Shown: piece by piece, positions 46,122-56,049 of the stretch
Position numbering within the stretch: position 1 is the stretch's first letter
Layout of the letters: every line of letters begins with the position of its first letter
Assembly: GCF_027359925.1 (NCBI RefSeq)
Contig: NZ_CP114767.1
Coordinates: 4,468,153-4,532,152 of the forward strand
From: Hymenobacter canadensis
GTDB lineage: Bacteria > Bacteroidota > Bacteroidia > Cytophagales > Hymenobacteraceae
DNA: 64,000 nt
Reading direction: 5' to 3'
Position numbers and translations under genes: made by a program
Notes under the pieces: model-generated
Told to the model about the DNA's origin: nothing
What the model saw: only the letters and a program-made list of their open reading frames with translations
Database searches by the model: none

Positions 46122-46129
46122 TACTTTTG
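46122..46129 (+). promoter_or_regulatory. -7-like box for the asparagine synthase-type gene
   Basis: TACTTTTG fits TAnnTTTG but lies only 8 bases before the ATG; transcription from it would give an almost leaderless message. Confidence 0.4.
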
Positions 46130-46137
46130 TCCGCTCT

Positions 46138-48048
46138 ATGTGTGGAATTACCGGACTATTTGCCTTCACCGACACGGGCCGCAGCGCGCTGGCCGCCCTG
46201 CCGGCCTCTACCGACGCCATTGTCAGCCGCGGCCCCGACTCGCAGGGACACTTTGTGTACGACCGTTGCGGCCTGGGTTTCCGGCGCCTGGCCATCCTCG
46301 ACCTCTCGGCCGACGGCAACCAGCCCATGACCGATGAGTCGGGGCGCTACACCATCGTCTTCAACGGGGAAATATTCAACTTCCGCGAGTTGCGCCAGCG
46401 CCTGATCAAGAAGGGCTACCACTTCCATTCCCAGACCGATACGGAAGTCATTCTCCGGCTCTACATCACCGAAGGCCGTGGCTTTCTGAAGAAGCTGAAC
46501 GGCTTTTTCGGCTTGGCCATCTACGATAAGGAAGAGGACTCGCTCTTCATTGCCCGCGACCGGATGGGGGAGAAGCCCGTGCTGATCTACCGCGACGAGG
46601 ACAAGTTGTTCTTTGCTTCGGAAATGAAGTCGCTGCTGGCGCTGGGCATCCCGCGCAAGATGGACTACGTGGCGCTGAGCCAGTACCTGCAGCTGAACTA
46701 CATCCCCGGGCCCGCCACCATTTTCAAGGGCGTCAAGAAGCTGCTGCCCGGCCACTACCTGTTCATCAAGGGCAAGAAAGTGGTGCGCAAGCGCTGGTAC
46801 AAGATTCCGTACGACGCCAAGCGCGTTGAGAAGAACAAGACCACCTACGAGCAGCAGAAAACCAAGCTGGTGGAGCTGATGGACGACGCCACCGCGCGCC
46901 GCCTCGTAGCCGACGTGCCGATTGGCGCCTTCCTGAGCGGCGGTATTGATTCGAGCGTAGTCGTGGCCCTGGCCACGCGCCATACCGACCACCTGAATAC
47001 GTTCAGCATTGGCTTTGCCGATGAGCCGTTCTTCGACGAAACCAAGTACGCCAAGCTGGTAGCCGAGAAGTACAAGACCAACCACACGGTCTTCTCGCTC
47101 ACCAACCAGGACCTCTACGACCATATTTTCGATGTGCTGGACTACATCGACGAGCCCTTTGCCGACTCCTCGGCGCTGGCCGTGTACATCCTCAGCAAGC
47201 GCACCCGCGAAAAGGCTACCGTAGCTTTGAGCGGCGACGGTGCCGACGAGCTGTTTGCCGGCTACAACAAGCACATGGGCGAGTTCCAGGTGCGGCAGGG
47301 CGGCTTCAAGGCCGAAGCCGTAACGGGCCTCAACCTGCTCTGGGACATTCTGCCCAAGTCGCGCAATACGTTTTTCGGCAACCGGGTGCGGCAGTTTCAG
47401 CGCTTCTCGCGCGGCATGCTCAGCGGCCCCAAAGACCGGTATTACGATTGGGCCTCATTCACGTCGGAAAAGGACTCCCGCAACCTGCTCAGTGCCGCCT
47501 CGCGCCGCAAGGTGGGCAAGAAACTGGCTGAGAAGCGCCGTAAGGATATCCTCGAGGGCATCCACGCCGACGGCGACCTGAACGAGGTGCTGCTCACCGA
47601 CACCACGCTGGTACTGCCCTACGACATGCTGGCCAAGGTGGACATGATGAGCATGGCCAACTCCCTGGAGGTGCGCCCGCCCTTCCTCGACCCCAACGTG
47701 GTTCGCTTTGCCTTCTCGCTGCCCGTCGAAAGCAAAATCGACGCGAAGATGAAGAAGCGCATCGTGCAGGATGCCTTCCGCCCACTGTTGCCTGAAGAGC
47801 TGTACAAGCGCCCCAAGCACGGTTTCGAGGTGCCACTGCTCAAGTGGTTCCGCGGCGAGCTACGCCCACTCATCGAGGATGACCTACTCTCCGATGCCTT
47901 CATCGAAGCCCAAGGTGTGTTCGACGTAGATGCCATCCGCGCCCTCAAAATCCAGCTGTTCTCCCGCAGCCCCGGTGACGTACACGCCCGTATCTGGGCT
48001 CTCATCGTGTTTCAGCACTGGTACAAGCGCTACATGATGGCTCAGTAG
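46138..48048 (+). CDS. asnB: Asparagine synthase (glutamine-hydrolysing) type amidotransferase
   Basis: A 636-residue enzyme from the ATG at 46138. Cys2 (MCGITGLF) is the class II glutaminase nucleophile exposed after Met removal; SRGPDSQG and [15 protein letters not shown] complete that domain. The synthetase domain has the ATP-binding PP-loop [14 protein letters not shown] and [16 protein letters not shown]. Length and motifs match AsnB. It stands 53 bases upstream of ugd and opens a sugar-nucleotide region; in such loci AsnB-like proteins may amidate uronic acid residues rather than aspartate. That is inference; free asparagine synthesis is equally possible. Confidence 0.9.
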   Translation: MCGITGLFAFTDTGRSALAALPASTDAIVSRGPDSQGHFVYDRCGLGFRRLAILDLSADGNQPMTDESGRYTIVFNGEIFNFRELRQRLIKKGYHFHSQTDTEVILRLYITEGRGFLKKLNGFFGLAIYDKEEDSLFIARDRMGEKPVLIYRDEDKLFFASEMKSLLALGIPRKMDYVALSQYLQLNYIPGPATIFKGVKKLLPGHYLFIKGKKVVRKRWYKIPYDAKRVEKNKTTYEQQKTKLVELMDDATARRLVADVPIGAFLSGGIDSSVVVALATRHTDHLNTFSIGFADEPFFDETKYAKLVAEKYKTNHTVFSLTNQDLYDHIFDVLDYIDEPFADSSALAVYILSKRTREKATVALSGDGADELFAGYNKHMGEFQVRQGGFKAEAVTGLNLLWDILPKSRNTFFGNRVRQFQRFSRGMLSGPKDRYYDWASFTSEKDSRNLLSAASRRKVGKKLAEKRRKDILEGIHADGDLNEVLLTDTTLVLPYDMLAKVDMMSMANSLEVRPPFLDPNVVRFAFSLPVESKIDAKMKKRIVQDAFRPLLPEELYKRPKHGFEVPLLKWFRGELRPLIEDDLLSDAFIEAQGVFDVDAIRALKIQLFSRSPGDVHARIWALIVFQHWYKRYMMAQ

Positions 48049-48101
48049 CACAGGCTGCCAAAATTGTTATTCAACAAGAATTTTCTGCTCTTCCAGATTC
48101 C

Positions 48102-49442
48102 ATGAAAATAGCTGTAGTAGGCACCGGATACGTCGGTCTGGTTACTGGCACTTGCTTCGCCGAAGTCGGCATTGAAGTAACCTGCATTGATATTGACCAG
48201 AAAAAGATTGATAACCTGAAGAAGGGTATTCTGCCCATCTATGAACCCGGCCTGGAAGAAATGGTGAGCCGCAATGTGGCCGCCGGCCGCCTTCAGTTCA
48301 CCACTAGCCTAGCTGAAGGCATCAAGAATGCGGATGTAGCCTTTATTGCTGTAGGTACCCCTCCCGGCGAAGATGGCTCTGCCGATTTGAAATACGTGCT
48401 GGCCGTTGCGCGCGGCATTGGCGAGCACATGACCGACTACGGCGTTATCGTCACCAAGAGCACGGTGCCAGTTGGCACGGCTGCCAAAGTGCGTGCAGAG
48501 CTGGAGCAGGCACTGGCCAAGCGTGGCGCATCTATCGATTTTGACGTTGCGTCCAATCCGGAGTTCCTCAAGGAAGGCGCTGCCATCGACGACTTCCTCA
48601 AGCCTGACCGCATTGTGGTGGGCGTATCGTCGGAGCGGGCCCAGGAGGTGATGAGCAAGCTTTACAAGCCCTTCCTGCTCAACGGCCACCCCATCATCTT
48701 CATGGACATTCCGTCGGCGGAGATGACGAAATACGCTGCCAACTCCATGCTGGCGACCAAAATTTCGTTCATGAACGACATTGCCAACCTGTGCGAAATC
48801 ATGGGCGCCGATGTGAACATGGTGCGCAAGGGTATCGGCTCTGATGCCCGGATCGGCACGAAGTTCATTTATCCCGGCATCGGCTACGGCGGCTCGTGCT
48901 TCCCCAAAGACGTGAAGGCGCTAATCAAGACGGCTCAGGAAAACGGCTACCAGATGCAGGTGCTGCAGGCTGTGGAAAGCGTGAACGAGGCCCAGAAGGA
49001 AGTGCTGTTCGACAAAGTGAAGAAGCACTTCGGCGGCGACCTGAAAGGCAAGAAGCTCGGTATCTGGGGCCTGTCGTTCAAGCCCAAGACCGATGACATG
49101 CGGGAAGCGCCGTCGCTGGTGATTATCGAGAAGCTGCTGGCTGAAGGCTGCACTGTGTCGGCCTACGACCCGGTGTCCATGCCCGAAGCCAAGCACACGC
49201 TCGGTGACACCATCACGTACGCCAAGGATCAGTTTGAAGCATTGGTAGACGCCGACGCGCTGCTGGTGGTGACCGAGTGGCCGGAGTTCCGCTCGCCCAG
49301 CTTCGAAGTAGTGGGTAAGCTGCTCAAGCAGAAGGTTATCTTCGACGGCCGTAATATTTACGACCCCAAGGAGATGCAGGAGGCGGGCTTTGCCTACCAT
49401 TGCATCGGTATTCGTACGGCCCACCACGAGCCGACTGTTTAG
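48102..49442 (+). CDS. ugd: UDP-glucose 6-dehydrogenase
   Basis: A 446-residue NAD enzyme oxidising UDP-glucose to UDP-glucuronate. The N-terminal NAD fold begins [18 protein letters not shown]; the thioester Cys is Cys266 in [14 protein letters not shown]; the C-terminal domain contains [19 protein letters not shown]. These are the full set of UDP-Glc/GDP-Man dehydrogenase motifs, and substrate class follows from the next gene, a UDP-glucuronate decarboxylase. The two probably form a UDP-xylose pathway. Confidence 0.95.
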   Translation: MKIAVVGTGYVGLVTGTCFAEVGIEVTCIDIDQKKIDNLKKGILPIYEPGLEEMVSRNVAAGRLQFTTSLAEGIKNADVAFIAVGTPPGEDGSADLKYVLAVARGIGEHMTDYGVIVTKSTVPVGTAAKVRAELEQALAKRGASIDFDVASNPEFLKEGAAIDDFLKPDRIVVGVSSERAQEVMSKLYKPFLLNGHPIIFMDIPSAEMTKYAANSMLATKISFMNDIANLCEIMGADVNMVRKGIGSDARIGTKFIYPGIGYGGSCFPKDVKALIKTAQENGYQMQVLQAVESVNEAQKEVLFDKVKKHFGGDLKGKKLGIWGLSFKPKTDDMREAPSLVIIEKLLAEGCTVSAYDPVSMPEAKHTLGDTITYAKDQFEALVDADALLVVTEWPEFRSPSFEVVGKLLKQKVIFDGRNIYDPKEMQEAGFAYHCIGIRTAHHEPTV

Positions 49443-49521
49443 TTGTCAGATAGGTTGTTGCTGCCGCATCTCAGCCAAGCTGACGGTCGACAGCAGTAGC
49501 CTATCATCTCTTGTGACAACT
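49441..49521. repeat. Imperfect inverted repeat between ugd and uxs
   Basis: AGTTGTCA...GATAGG near 49441-49454 pairs with CCTATC...TGACAACT near 49500-49521, with bulges. Possibly a processing or attenuating hairpin; weak. Confidence 0.45.
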
Positions 49522-49547
49522 GACTACTACCATTAAACAACTGCATC

Positions 49548-50534
49548 ATGTCTGATAAAAAGCGCGTACTTATTACCGGCGGGGCCGGCTTCTTAGGCTC
49601 TCACCTGTGTGAGCGGTTTCTGGCTGAAGGCTACCATGTTATTGCCATGGATAACCTCATCACCGGGGATTTAGGCAATATCGAGCATCTGTTCGGCCGC
49701 GAGGACTTCGAGTTCCATCACGCCGATGTGTCGAAGTTCGTATTCGTACCCGGCAAGCTCGATTACATCCTGCACTTCGCCTCACCCGCTTCGCCGATCG
49801 ACTATCTAAAGATTCCGATCCAGACCCTGAAGGTAGGCTCCCTGGGTACGCACAACCTACTGGGCTTGGCCCGCGTGAAAGGTGCCCGGATGCTGATTGC
49901 CAGCACGTCGGAAGTGTACGGCGACCCGGAAGTTCACCCGCAGGTAGAGGAGTACTTCGGCAACGTAAACCCCGTTGGCCCCCGTGGCTGCTACGATGAG
50001 GCCAAGCGTTTCCAGGAGGCTATTACCATGGCCTACCACAATCACCACGGCCTGGAAACCCGTATCGTCCGCATCTTCAATACCTATGGCCCGCGGATGC
50101 GCCTCAACGACGGCCGCGTGTTGCCGGCATTCCTGAGCCAGGCCCTGCGCGGCGAGAATTTGACCGTATTCGGCGACGGTTCACAGACCCGCTCGTTCTG
50201 CTACGTGGATGACTTGGTGGACGGTATCTACCGCCTGCTGTTGAGCGACTACGCGCTGCCCGTGAACATCGGCAACCCCGACGAAATCACCATCAAGGAG
50301 TTCGGCGAAGAAATTGCCAAGCTCATGAACGTAGAGTTCAAGCCCACCTACCAGGAGCTACCCCAGAACGACCCGATGAAGCGTAAGCCGGACATCAGCA
50401 AGGCCCGCGAGATTCTGGGCTGGGAGCCCAAAATAGACCGTGCGGAAGGCCTGCGTCGCACGCTGGAATACTTCAAAGAGCACATCAGCGAGGTAACCGC
50501 TGGGTCGATTGATAACACGCCACGCACTTTCTAG
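49548..50534 (+). CDS. uxs: UDP-glucuronate decarboxylase (UDP-xylose synthase)
   Basis: A 328-residue short-chain dehydrogenase/reductase that converts UDP-glucuronate to UDP-xylose. The NAD motif is [23 protein letters not shown] is typical of UXS; the catalytic Tyr149/Lys153 lie in CYDEAKR; and [10 protein letters not shown] and [19 protein letters not shown] complete the match. No transmembrane anchor is present, so the enzyme is cytosolic. It follows ugd, whose product is its substrate. Confidence 0.93.
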   Translation: MSDKKRVLITGGAGFLGSHLCERFLAEGYHVIAMDNLITGDLGNIEHLFGREDFEFHHADVSKFVFVPGKLDYILHFASPASPIDYLKIPIQTLKVGSLGTHNLLGLARVKGARMLIASTSEVYGDPEVHPQVEEYFGNVNPVGPRGCYDEAKRFQEAITMAYHNHHGLETRIVRIFNTYGPRMRLNDGRVLPAFLSQALRGENLTVFGDGSQTRSFCYVDDLVDGIYRLLLSDYALPVNIGNPDEITIKEFGEEIAKLMNVEFKPTYQELPQNDPMKRKPDISKAREILGWEPKIDRAEGLRRTLEYFKEHISEVTAGSIDNTPRTF

Positions 50535-50576
50535 CGTTTCAGTATTCCATGCTTTTTGAGCTCACTTCCTGACGCT

Positions 50577-50610
50577 ATATCTTGTAGCCTGTTAAAAGGC
50601 TACAAGATAT
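50577..50610 (+). promoter_or_regulatory. Perfect hairpin overlapping a start codon
   Basis: The 14-base arms (ATATCTTGTAGCCT at 50577-50590 and complement 50597-50610) enclose a 6-base loop. The second arm includes the first two bases of the ATG at 50609. It could limit translation or end the uxs transcript (though no T-run follows). Confidence 0.7.
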
Positions 50611-51184
50611 GGCAAGGGTGAAGGTGGAAGCAGGTTCGGGCATTTCCGGCATCAGCGGGCGTGTTGGCAATCTGGTATTTCGGATGAGTGCCGATGGCAC
50701 CACTTACCTGCAGCAGGCTCCGGCCGGCAAGAAGCAGCCCGGCTCAGCGGCGCAGCAGGAATACCGACGGGTGTTCGGGGTGGCGGCCAGGTATGGCCGG
50801 GAGCAGCAGGCCAGCGCAGAAGGGCGGGCCTATTACCAGCCCTTTGTGCAACCGGGTAGGTTTGGCAGTGTGTACCGTACGGCTTTAGCCGACTTCACCA
50901 AGCCGCCGCAGCTGCTGGCTGCGGAGACGGGTAGTTATCAGGGCCAGATGGGCGAGCTTTTACGTGTGCAGGCTCACAAGCCCTGCGGAGTGACATCGGT
51001 GAGGGTGCAGGTGCTGGCGGCTACCGGACAAGTACTGGAAGAAGGGGAGGCCGGGCCGGTAGGAGACAATTGGTGGGCCTATAAAACGCAGCAGACTCAT
51101 CAAGTTGCCGCCGCTCAGCAGCTGCGGATACTGGCCCAGGACCAGCCGGGCAATGAGGTTGAAATGGTGGTAGACCTGAAATAG
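50609..51184 (+). CDS. Unknown protein, 191 residues
   Basis: An uncharacterised cytoplasmic-looking protein without signal peptide or membrane helix. It starts MARVKVEAGSGISGISGRVGNLVFR and has TTYLQQAPAGKKQPGSAAQQEYRRVFGVAARYG early, suggesting a basic, possibly nucleic-acid- or structure-binding N-terminus, and a beta-rich C-terminus (SVRVQVLAATGQVLEEGEAGPVG). A perfect hairpin overlaps the start. It lies between uxs and a 494-base gap and may be unrelated to the sugar genes. I do not recognise a family. Confidence 0.6.
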   Translation: MARVKVEAGSGISGISGRVGNLVFRMSADGTTYLQQAPAGKKQPGSAAQQEYRRVFGVAARYGREQQASAEGRAYYQPFVQPGRFGSVYRTALADFTKPPQLLAAETGSYQGQMGELLRVQAHKPCGVTSVRVQVLAATGQVLEEGEAGPVGDNWWAYKTQQTHQVAAAQQLRILAQDQPGNEVEMVVDLK

Positions 51185-51678
51185 TGCTATACTGGTTTGT
51201 CTTTCTCTAATCGGAGCTAATGAGCATTAGCCTGTAGCGAGCCTGTAGGCAGGCTGTAGCAGACAGGGGGTTGGGGCGGAGGAGGCAGCAGGGAAATGTA
51301 CTAATGGGTGGGCATGCTGTTGGTATCAGGATAGCCTTCTTTCCTGGCGTCTGCTCATCATTATGAATGGTGAGTGGGGCGGTAAGTTGTTGGGGAATTT
51401 GTAGGAGTAAGCCAGTATCTCACTCCCTTGACTCTTTTACATAATTTATTGAGGTGATCTGGCTGGGATGGAAAGCGACAAGTCTTATTTGCCGCTGCTA
51501 ATAACTGAAAATGCACGCTCCGATAGGTTATCGACCATCTCAGCCATCCCACGTAGCCATAGGCAGATGATTACCGTTGAGACTGCTGAAACTAAACGAA
51601 TGTGGGAGTTGGCTGTGATCTGCTACCTTTGCCTGACCAGCCCCGTGACTGCACGAAGCGGTATAAATTCAACTTTTT
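51185..51678. other. 494-base gap without a convincing gene
   Basis: A short palindrome (GCTAATGAGCATTAGC, 51216-51231) occurs early, and a TACCTTTG box at 51624-51631 fits a -7 element 47 bases upstream of the next gene. Short open frames here lack any family pattern. Base composition is lower in GC than the uxs gene. Confidence 0.5.
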
Positions 51679-52101
51679 ATGCCTGAGTATCCTAGTCCAC
51701 ATTTGATTGAGTTTCCCAAGCTAGGGGCTCCCGAGATTGGCTACATTTCTGTTACCGAGCAGTTGAAGCAGCTGCCGTTCGAAGTGCAGCGTACGTTCTG
51801 GACGTACTACACGCCCGAAAGCATCGTGCGCGGCCGCCATGCACACCATGCCACTGAGCAGGTACTGGTTGCGGTAGCGGGCCGTATTACTGTGACAACG
51901 GAAATGCCAAATGGCACTGTCAGCGTGTACCGGCTGGAGGACCCCTATGTCGGGCTGTATGTGCCCCCGAATGCGTGGCACACTATGCAATATTCGCACT
52001 CTGCAGTGCAACTGGTTTTCGCCTCGCTGCCTTACGACGAGAAAGACTATATCCGTAATTACGAGAAGTTCAAGGAGATATGGAACACACTGCAGCGATA
52101 G
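51679..52101 (+). CDS. FdtA/QdtA-like dTDP-4-oxo-6-deoxyhexose 3,4-ketoisomerase (WxcM-like cupin)
   Basis: A 140-residue cupin that in known members moves the keto group of dTDP-4-oxo-6-deoxyglucose from C4 to C3 before amination. Motifs: RGRHAHHATEQVLVAVAGRITV with the paired metal/catalytic His, LYVPPNAWHTMQYS, and the C-terminal PYDEKDYIRNYEKF. This tail is highly typical of FdtA/WxcM proteins. It overlaps the acetyltransferase gene by 22 bases. The aminotransferase expected between them in an N-acetyl-amino-deoxysugar route is not in the window. Confidence 0.88.
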   Translation: MPEYPSPHLIEFPKLGAPEIGYISVTEQLKQLPFEVQRTFWTYYTPESIVRGRHAHHATEQVLVAVAGRITVTTEMPNGTVSVYRLEDPYVGLYVPPNAWHTMQYSHSAVQLVFASLPYDEKDYIRNYEKFKEIWNTLQR

Positions 52102-53033
52102 ATGCCGAACTGGTAGGCCAGCGAGCTGCCATACTGCTGCGGCATTCGCCCTATCACTTTCTGCGGGAGTTGTCTGCAGACGTGCAACAGGAACGCTTCG
52201 GCACAGGCCGGGCTGTCAGGTTTGGGCAGAAGCCAGCTGAAGAAGTGTTCAGTATTCAATCTGTACAGTTTTTGTACGAGCAGCTAGCCTGGGACTCAGC
52301 GTTTTTTGGCGCACCTGTCTTCCGGTTGTTTTCGGTGTTGTTTGGTTCTGCTACAACGCTGCTCGAGCTGACACGCGCTGTTCAGGCATTCCAGGCAGAA
52401 CTGGCACAGCGAGGGCAGGGTTACTGTTTTGTGGAGGTGCCGCCCGAGGACATCCGTTTACTGCAGGCCCTCACGCAGGCTAGCTGGCGCTGGAACGAGA
52501 CCCGTCTGCATTACTACCGCGCCAACCTAGCCACCTACGCCGAGCCCCGTTATCCGGTTCGGACAGCATTGCCAATGGAGGCCGCTCATATCGGTCAAGT
52601 GGCCGCTGCCGCCCGCAACGACCACGACAGGTTCCATGCCGACCCGTGGTTTGGCGACGAGCAGGCGGATGCTTTTCTGGCGCGTTATGCCACCAGTGCC
52701 ACCGAAGGCTACTGCGATGCTGTGCTGGTACCCGCTGTTGAGGGCGTACCGATAGATTCATTTCTGGCCATCAGCGACCTGGCAGAAGATGCCGCGCTAT
52801 TGGGCGTGGGCCTGTCGCGGGTGGTGCTGACAGCAGTGGGCCCGGCAAACCGGGGCTGGCACCTGCGTCTGGTTAGCGAAATAGTACACCGGGCCCGGGA
52901 GCAGAACGCCCAATTCGTGCTCATGACCACACAGGCAACCAATGGGGCTGTAGTGCGAAACGCGGAGAAGCTAGGTTTCTCATTAGGCTCCGTTTCGCAC
53001 ATTCTTTCCTGCCCGTTGCCCGCAGAGTACTAA
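52080..53033 (+). CDS. N-acetyltransferase (WecD/RffC-like), likely sugar-modifying
   Basis: A 317-residue protein beginning inside the preceding gene (22-base overlap), so both are made together. The N-terminal part (QFLYEQLAWDSAFFGAPVFRLF) resembles WecD/RffC, the TDP-fucosamine acetyltransferase; the C-terminal part follows the GNAT plan, with VLTAVGPANRGWHLRLVSEIVHRA and QATNGAVVRNAEKLGFSLG. The W-D-S-x-F-F-G-x-P motif is a strong marker of that subgroup. It would acetylate an amino sugar produced with FdtA's help. Substrate is inferred from context. Confidence 0.8.
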   Translation: MEHTAAIDAELVGQRAAILLRHSPYHFLRELSADVQQERFGTGRAVRFGQKPAEEVFSIQSVQFLYEQLAWDSAFFGAPVFRLFSVLFGSATTLLELTRAVQAFQAELAQRGQGYCFVEVPPEDIRLLQALTQASWRWNETRLHYYRANLATYAEPRYPVRTALPMEAAHIGQVAAAARNDHDRFHADPWFGDEQADAFLARYATSATEGYCDAVLVPAVEGVPIDSFLAISDLAEDAALLGVGLSRVVLTAVGPANRGWHLRLVSEIVHRAREQNAQFVLMTTQATNGAVVRNAEKLGFSLGSVSHILSCPLPAEY

Positions 53034-53189
53034 CGTCTTTTTGCATAAAGAACAAGTTTTATAGTCGTTTTGCGAGCAGGGGATTCGGCCGCCCAGCGGC
53101 CGACTGCTGTATGGTTTTCCCGCGCGACAACAGCGCCCTGTCAGCTTGCTTATAGCGGTTTAGCGAACCATGTACCTTGACTCAGGCCT

Positions 53190-53209
53190 CCCAGGGCTGA
53201 AGCCCTGGG
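53190..53209. repeat. Short palindrome upstream of a membrane protein gene
   Basis: CCCAGGGCT (53190-53198) and its complement AGCCCTGGG (53201-53209) separated by 2 bases. The rest of 53034-53326 shows no gene. Confidence 0.6.
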
Positions 53210-53326
53210 CTACGTAGCGGATTGATGGAGTACACTGTTCGCGAAACCGATATAGACTGCTCTAATAGCTGCAAGACTAGTAGAAGCAGCCTTGCGGCTC
53301 ATGTAATGGTTACACGCCCTTTTTCA

Positions 53327-54865
53327 ATGCAACTATTCTATCAACGGCCAGGAACGTTTTTCGCGGTTGTTATACTGTTCGTTTCAGGCTGGTATATCTT
53401 TTTCCCAGATATCATCCCAATTAATCGAGGGTTGGGATTTGAGGGAGCCATGTTTTATGAGGCTGTTGCCAAGGATTTTTATAAATCCATTTTCATTGAT
53501 GGCACAAATTCCTACAGCATTCAGCGGGTGCTGCCGTTTGGTTTGCTGCACTATGTGTTTCGCTTAACTGGACTGCCTTTCACTGATAGCAACATGCTTC
53601 GCTATTTTGAGCTATATAATATTCTTATAGCCGGGCTGATTATTGGCTACTGGCACCGCACTGCCCGGTTGTTGAAGCTAAGTGATGCGGCTACGTGGAT
53701 AGGATACCTGGGGCTGCTTTGCAATTTCGCTACTCTGAAATACGATACGTACGTACCATTCACCTATGACCGCACAGCACTGCTAGTAGGCATTATGAGT
53801 GTGTACTATCATCTGGCCGGGCGCAATGGCCTTCTCTTTATTACGGCATTGATTTCTCTGGCAGTATGGCCAACGGCTCTCTTCTGTAATCTGGTGTTAT
53901 TGCTGGTGCCGGCGAATACGCGTTTGTCAACAAAGGATAACAAGCCGTTGAGTATCCTATGGGCTGTGGGTTGTAGTGTAGCCTGTGCCGTATTGTGTGT
54001 GTACATCATATACCTGAAGCAAATAAACATGGGCTACATGGTAGCACCGGTAATAGCTTCTCTGCTGCCAGCAAGTATTGTCGTAATTTCTATTTACGTA
54101 GCCATCACACAGTATCAGATAGCAAGAGTGCTGTTAGCAGATGGTGCGGGGCTGCTGGCATTTACCCGCTATTTGCTGAGTCGCAGACAGGCGCTGATAT
54201 ATGCTGCTACGTTGGTAGTTGCCTTCCTACTGCTGACAAAAGGATTGGGTACGCAGGGTAATGACCATTTAAATGCAAGCACTTACTTAGTGAACGTAGT
54301 GTTTGGAGCCGTAACCAGGCCACTACAGGCGCTGGTAAGCCACAGTAATTACTATGGCCTGCCCGTAGTATTGGCTGTAGTATGTTGGCGACAGGTTGGA
54401 TACGCTCTGCGCAATTTGGGACTAGGCATTGGCGGATTATTTGTCCTGCTTCTGCTGCTGTCAGTGAACAGCGAAACACGCCAGATGGCTAATCTTCTGC
54501 CGGTATTGGTTATCGTGACGGCAAGAGTTGCCAGTGACATGCGGATTTCTCCCCGAGCGATATTTTTTAGTGTGTGCATGTGCCTGCTGCAGTCTAAGTT
54601 CTGGTTACGTATCAACCAATTCGATCCTACGTTTGGACAGCCAAATGACCAGTATCCCCTAGGCAATGCTCCAGGAGCTGAATACGTCTGGAACTCCCCT
54701 TTCCAAGCGTATTTCATGAACATAGGCCCTTGGACCAGCCATCAGTTCTGGTTGCTGCAGGCGCTGACTATGTTGTTAATGGCCATAGTTGTGCGTTGGC
54801 TTTACGGGCCATCTACCGGGGCGCAGAACCCCATGACAGAGGAAGCCGGGTTGATTACTAAATGA
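53327..54865 (+). CDS. Polytopic membrane protein A of the polysaccharide region
   Basis: A 512-residue protein with about 11-12 hydrophobic helices. The ATG at 53327 (MQLFYQRPGTFFAVVILF) is chosen because it aligns with the start of the paralogue at 61443 (MFRYLYNNPRLFFALF). Shared blocks are NSYSIQR[VI]LP, DSNML, PFTYD[RK], WPT and SVNSETRQMANLLPV with its equivalent QAVNSETRQMANVLAM. No glycosyltransferase or flippase signature is sure; a GT-C-type transferase, polymerase or flippase for a surface glycan is possible from context. Base composition is below the local average but less extreme than in the paralogue. An IS3-type element follows 12 bases after the stop. Confidence 0.75.
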   Translation: MQLFYQRPGTFFAVVILFVSGWYIFFPDIIPINRGLGFEGAMFYEAVAKDFYKSIFIDGTNSYSIQRVLPFGLLHYVFRLTGLPFTDSNMLRYFELYNILIAGLIIGYWHRTARLLKLSDAATWIGYLGLLCNFATLKYDTYVPFTYDRTALLVGIMSVYYHLAGRNGLLFITALISLAVWPTALFCNLVLLLVPANTRLSTKDNKPLSILWAVGCSVACAVLCVYIIYLKQINMGYMVAPVIASLLPASIVVISIYVAITQYQIARVLLADGAGLLAFTRYLLSRRQALIYAATLVVAFLLLTKGLGTQGNDHLNASTYLVNVVFGAVTRPLQALVSHSNYYGLPVVLAVVCWRQVGYALRNLGLGIGGLFVLLLLLSVNSETRQMANLLPVLVIVTARVASDMRISPRAIFFSVCMCLLQSKFWLRINQFDPTFGQPNDQYPLGNAPGAEYVWNSPFQAYFMNIGPWTSHQFWLLQALTMLLMAIVVRWLYGPSTGAQNPMTEEAGLITK

Positions 54866-54910
54866 TACTCTGTACTACTCCCCGAAAGCTGGACACTCTA
54901 ACGGGTCGTG

Positions 54911-55768
54911 TTAAGCATTATTGTGATGGTTGAAGGAAGGGGTTTTGGCGAAGACCTGAGCCGGGGTTTGCCCATTCAGGCTTTGGTGGGGTCGGCGGTG
55001 GTTGTAGTAGGCAAAGTAGGCGTCAAGTTGGTGAAATAAGTGCTGGCCATCGTCAGCCGGGTTGAGGTAGATGTGCTCCCATTTGACGGTACGCCACAGG
55101 CGCTCGATGAAAGCATTGTCGGTGGCGCGGCCCCGCCCGTCGCGGCTGATGCGGCAGCCGGCGCCCAGCAGGGCCTGTTCGTAGGCTAGGCTGGTAAACT
55201 GGCTGCCATGGTCCGAGTTGAAGATATACGGGGCCGGGGCGCGGCCTAACGCCGCCTGGAGCGTCTGCAGGCAAAAGCCCACGTCGAGCGTGTTGGAGAG
55301 TTCCCAACTCAGCACGTAGCGCGAGTGCCAGTCGAGCACGGCGGCCAGATACAGGAAGCCCTTGGCCATGGGCACGTACGTAATGTCGGTGCTCCAGACT
55401 TCGTTTGGGGCCGTAGCCGGGCGGTCGCGCAGCAGGTACGGATAGGGTGTAACGCCCTGCCCAGGCACGGACAACCGGGGTTTGGGGTACACCGGCTCGT
55501 GGCCCATGAGCCGCACGAGGCGGCGCACGCGTTTCTCGTTCACGACATGGCCGGCCAGACGCAGGTGGTCGCGCAGGCCCAGCACCCCCTTGAAGTTGTG
55601 GCGCGTGAACTCCTCATCGAGCAGGCGCATCAGGAGTAGATTTTCTGCCCTTTCGCTGCGGGGCTGGTAGTAGAAGCTGCTGCGAGCCAAGCCCAGGGCC
55701 TGACAGCGGGCCTGCACCGACCCCTCGCCATTGGCCTTCATCAGGGCACGTTGCTGGGCCGTACTCAT
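54911..55768 (-). CDS. IS3-type transposase OrfB (DDE integrase core)
   Basis: A 285-residue rve-domain protein. The DDE pattern is visible: NEVWSTDITYVP (first Asp), FNSDHGSQFTSLAYEQAL (second Asp) and RATDNAFIERLWRTVKWEHIYL (Glu), followed by YFAYYNHRRPHQSLNGQTPAQVF. The N-terminal HTH_21-like region has RSSFYYQPRS. The start ATG overlaps the orfA stop by 4 bases, and a run of eight A on the coding strand just before allows an OrfAB fusion by -1 frameshift. It looks intact. Confidence 0.95.
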   Translation of the reverse strand: MSTAQQRALMKANGEGSVQARCQALGLARSSFYYQPRSERAENLLLMRLLDEEFTRHNFKGVLGLRDHLRLAGHVVNEKRVRRLVRLMGHEPVYPKPRLSVPGQGVTPYPYLLRDRPATAPNEVWSTDITYVPMAKGFLYLAAVLDWHSRYVLSWELSNTLDVGFCLQTLQAALGRAPAPYIFNSDHGSQFTSLAYEQALLGAGCRISRDGRGRATDNAFIERLWRTVKWEHIYLNPADDGQHLFHQLDAYFAYYNHRRPHQSLNGQTPAQVFAKTPSFNHHNNA

Positions 55769-56049
55769 CGGGGCAGCGTTTTTTTTAGCAACGCATTTTC
55801 CATTTGCAGCCGGCCGATGGCCGCATACAAGGGCTCTACATCGGGTGCAGGGGCCGTGGAAGCGGGCGCTTCGGCAAAAACCTGGGACGAATGCTGGCGC
55901 AGCTGCAGCTTCCAGCGCGTGATTTGGGCCACGGCCAATTGGTAATGAGCAGCTAGTTCGGCCAAGGGTTGGCGCTCGGTGAGGGCGGCCAGTGCCACTT
56001 CGGCTTTGAACTCAGCCGTGTAGCGACGGCGCGTACGTTTTGGAGTCAT
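55765..56049 (-). CDS. IS3-type transposase OrfA (HTH)
   Basis: A 94-residue DNA-binding protein: KRTRRRYTAEFKAEVALAAL and LAELAAHYQLAVAQITRWKLQL form the helix-turn-helix of IS3/IS911 OrfA, followed by a leucine-zipper-like end (LYAAIGRLQMENALLKKTLP). The slippery AAAAAAC (within T8 at 55779-55786 of the plus strand) precedes the stop, in phase for -1 frameshifting into orfB. Confidence 0.93.
   Translation of the reverse strand: MTPKRTRRRYTAEFKAEVALAALTERQPLAELAAHYQLAVAQITRWKLQLRQHSSQVFAEAPASTAPAPDVEPLYAAIGRLQMENALLKKTLPR

Noticed and set aside
51468..51686. 72-codon frame before the FdtA-like gene
   Set aside because: No signal, family or codon pattern; it contains the likely promoter box of the next gene.
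53190..53209. Rho-independent terminator for the acetyltransferase gene
   Set aside because: No T-run, and it lies 157 bases after the stop; kept as a short palindrome.
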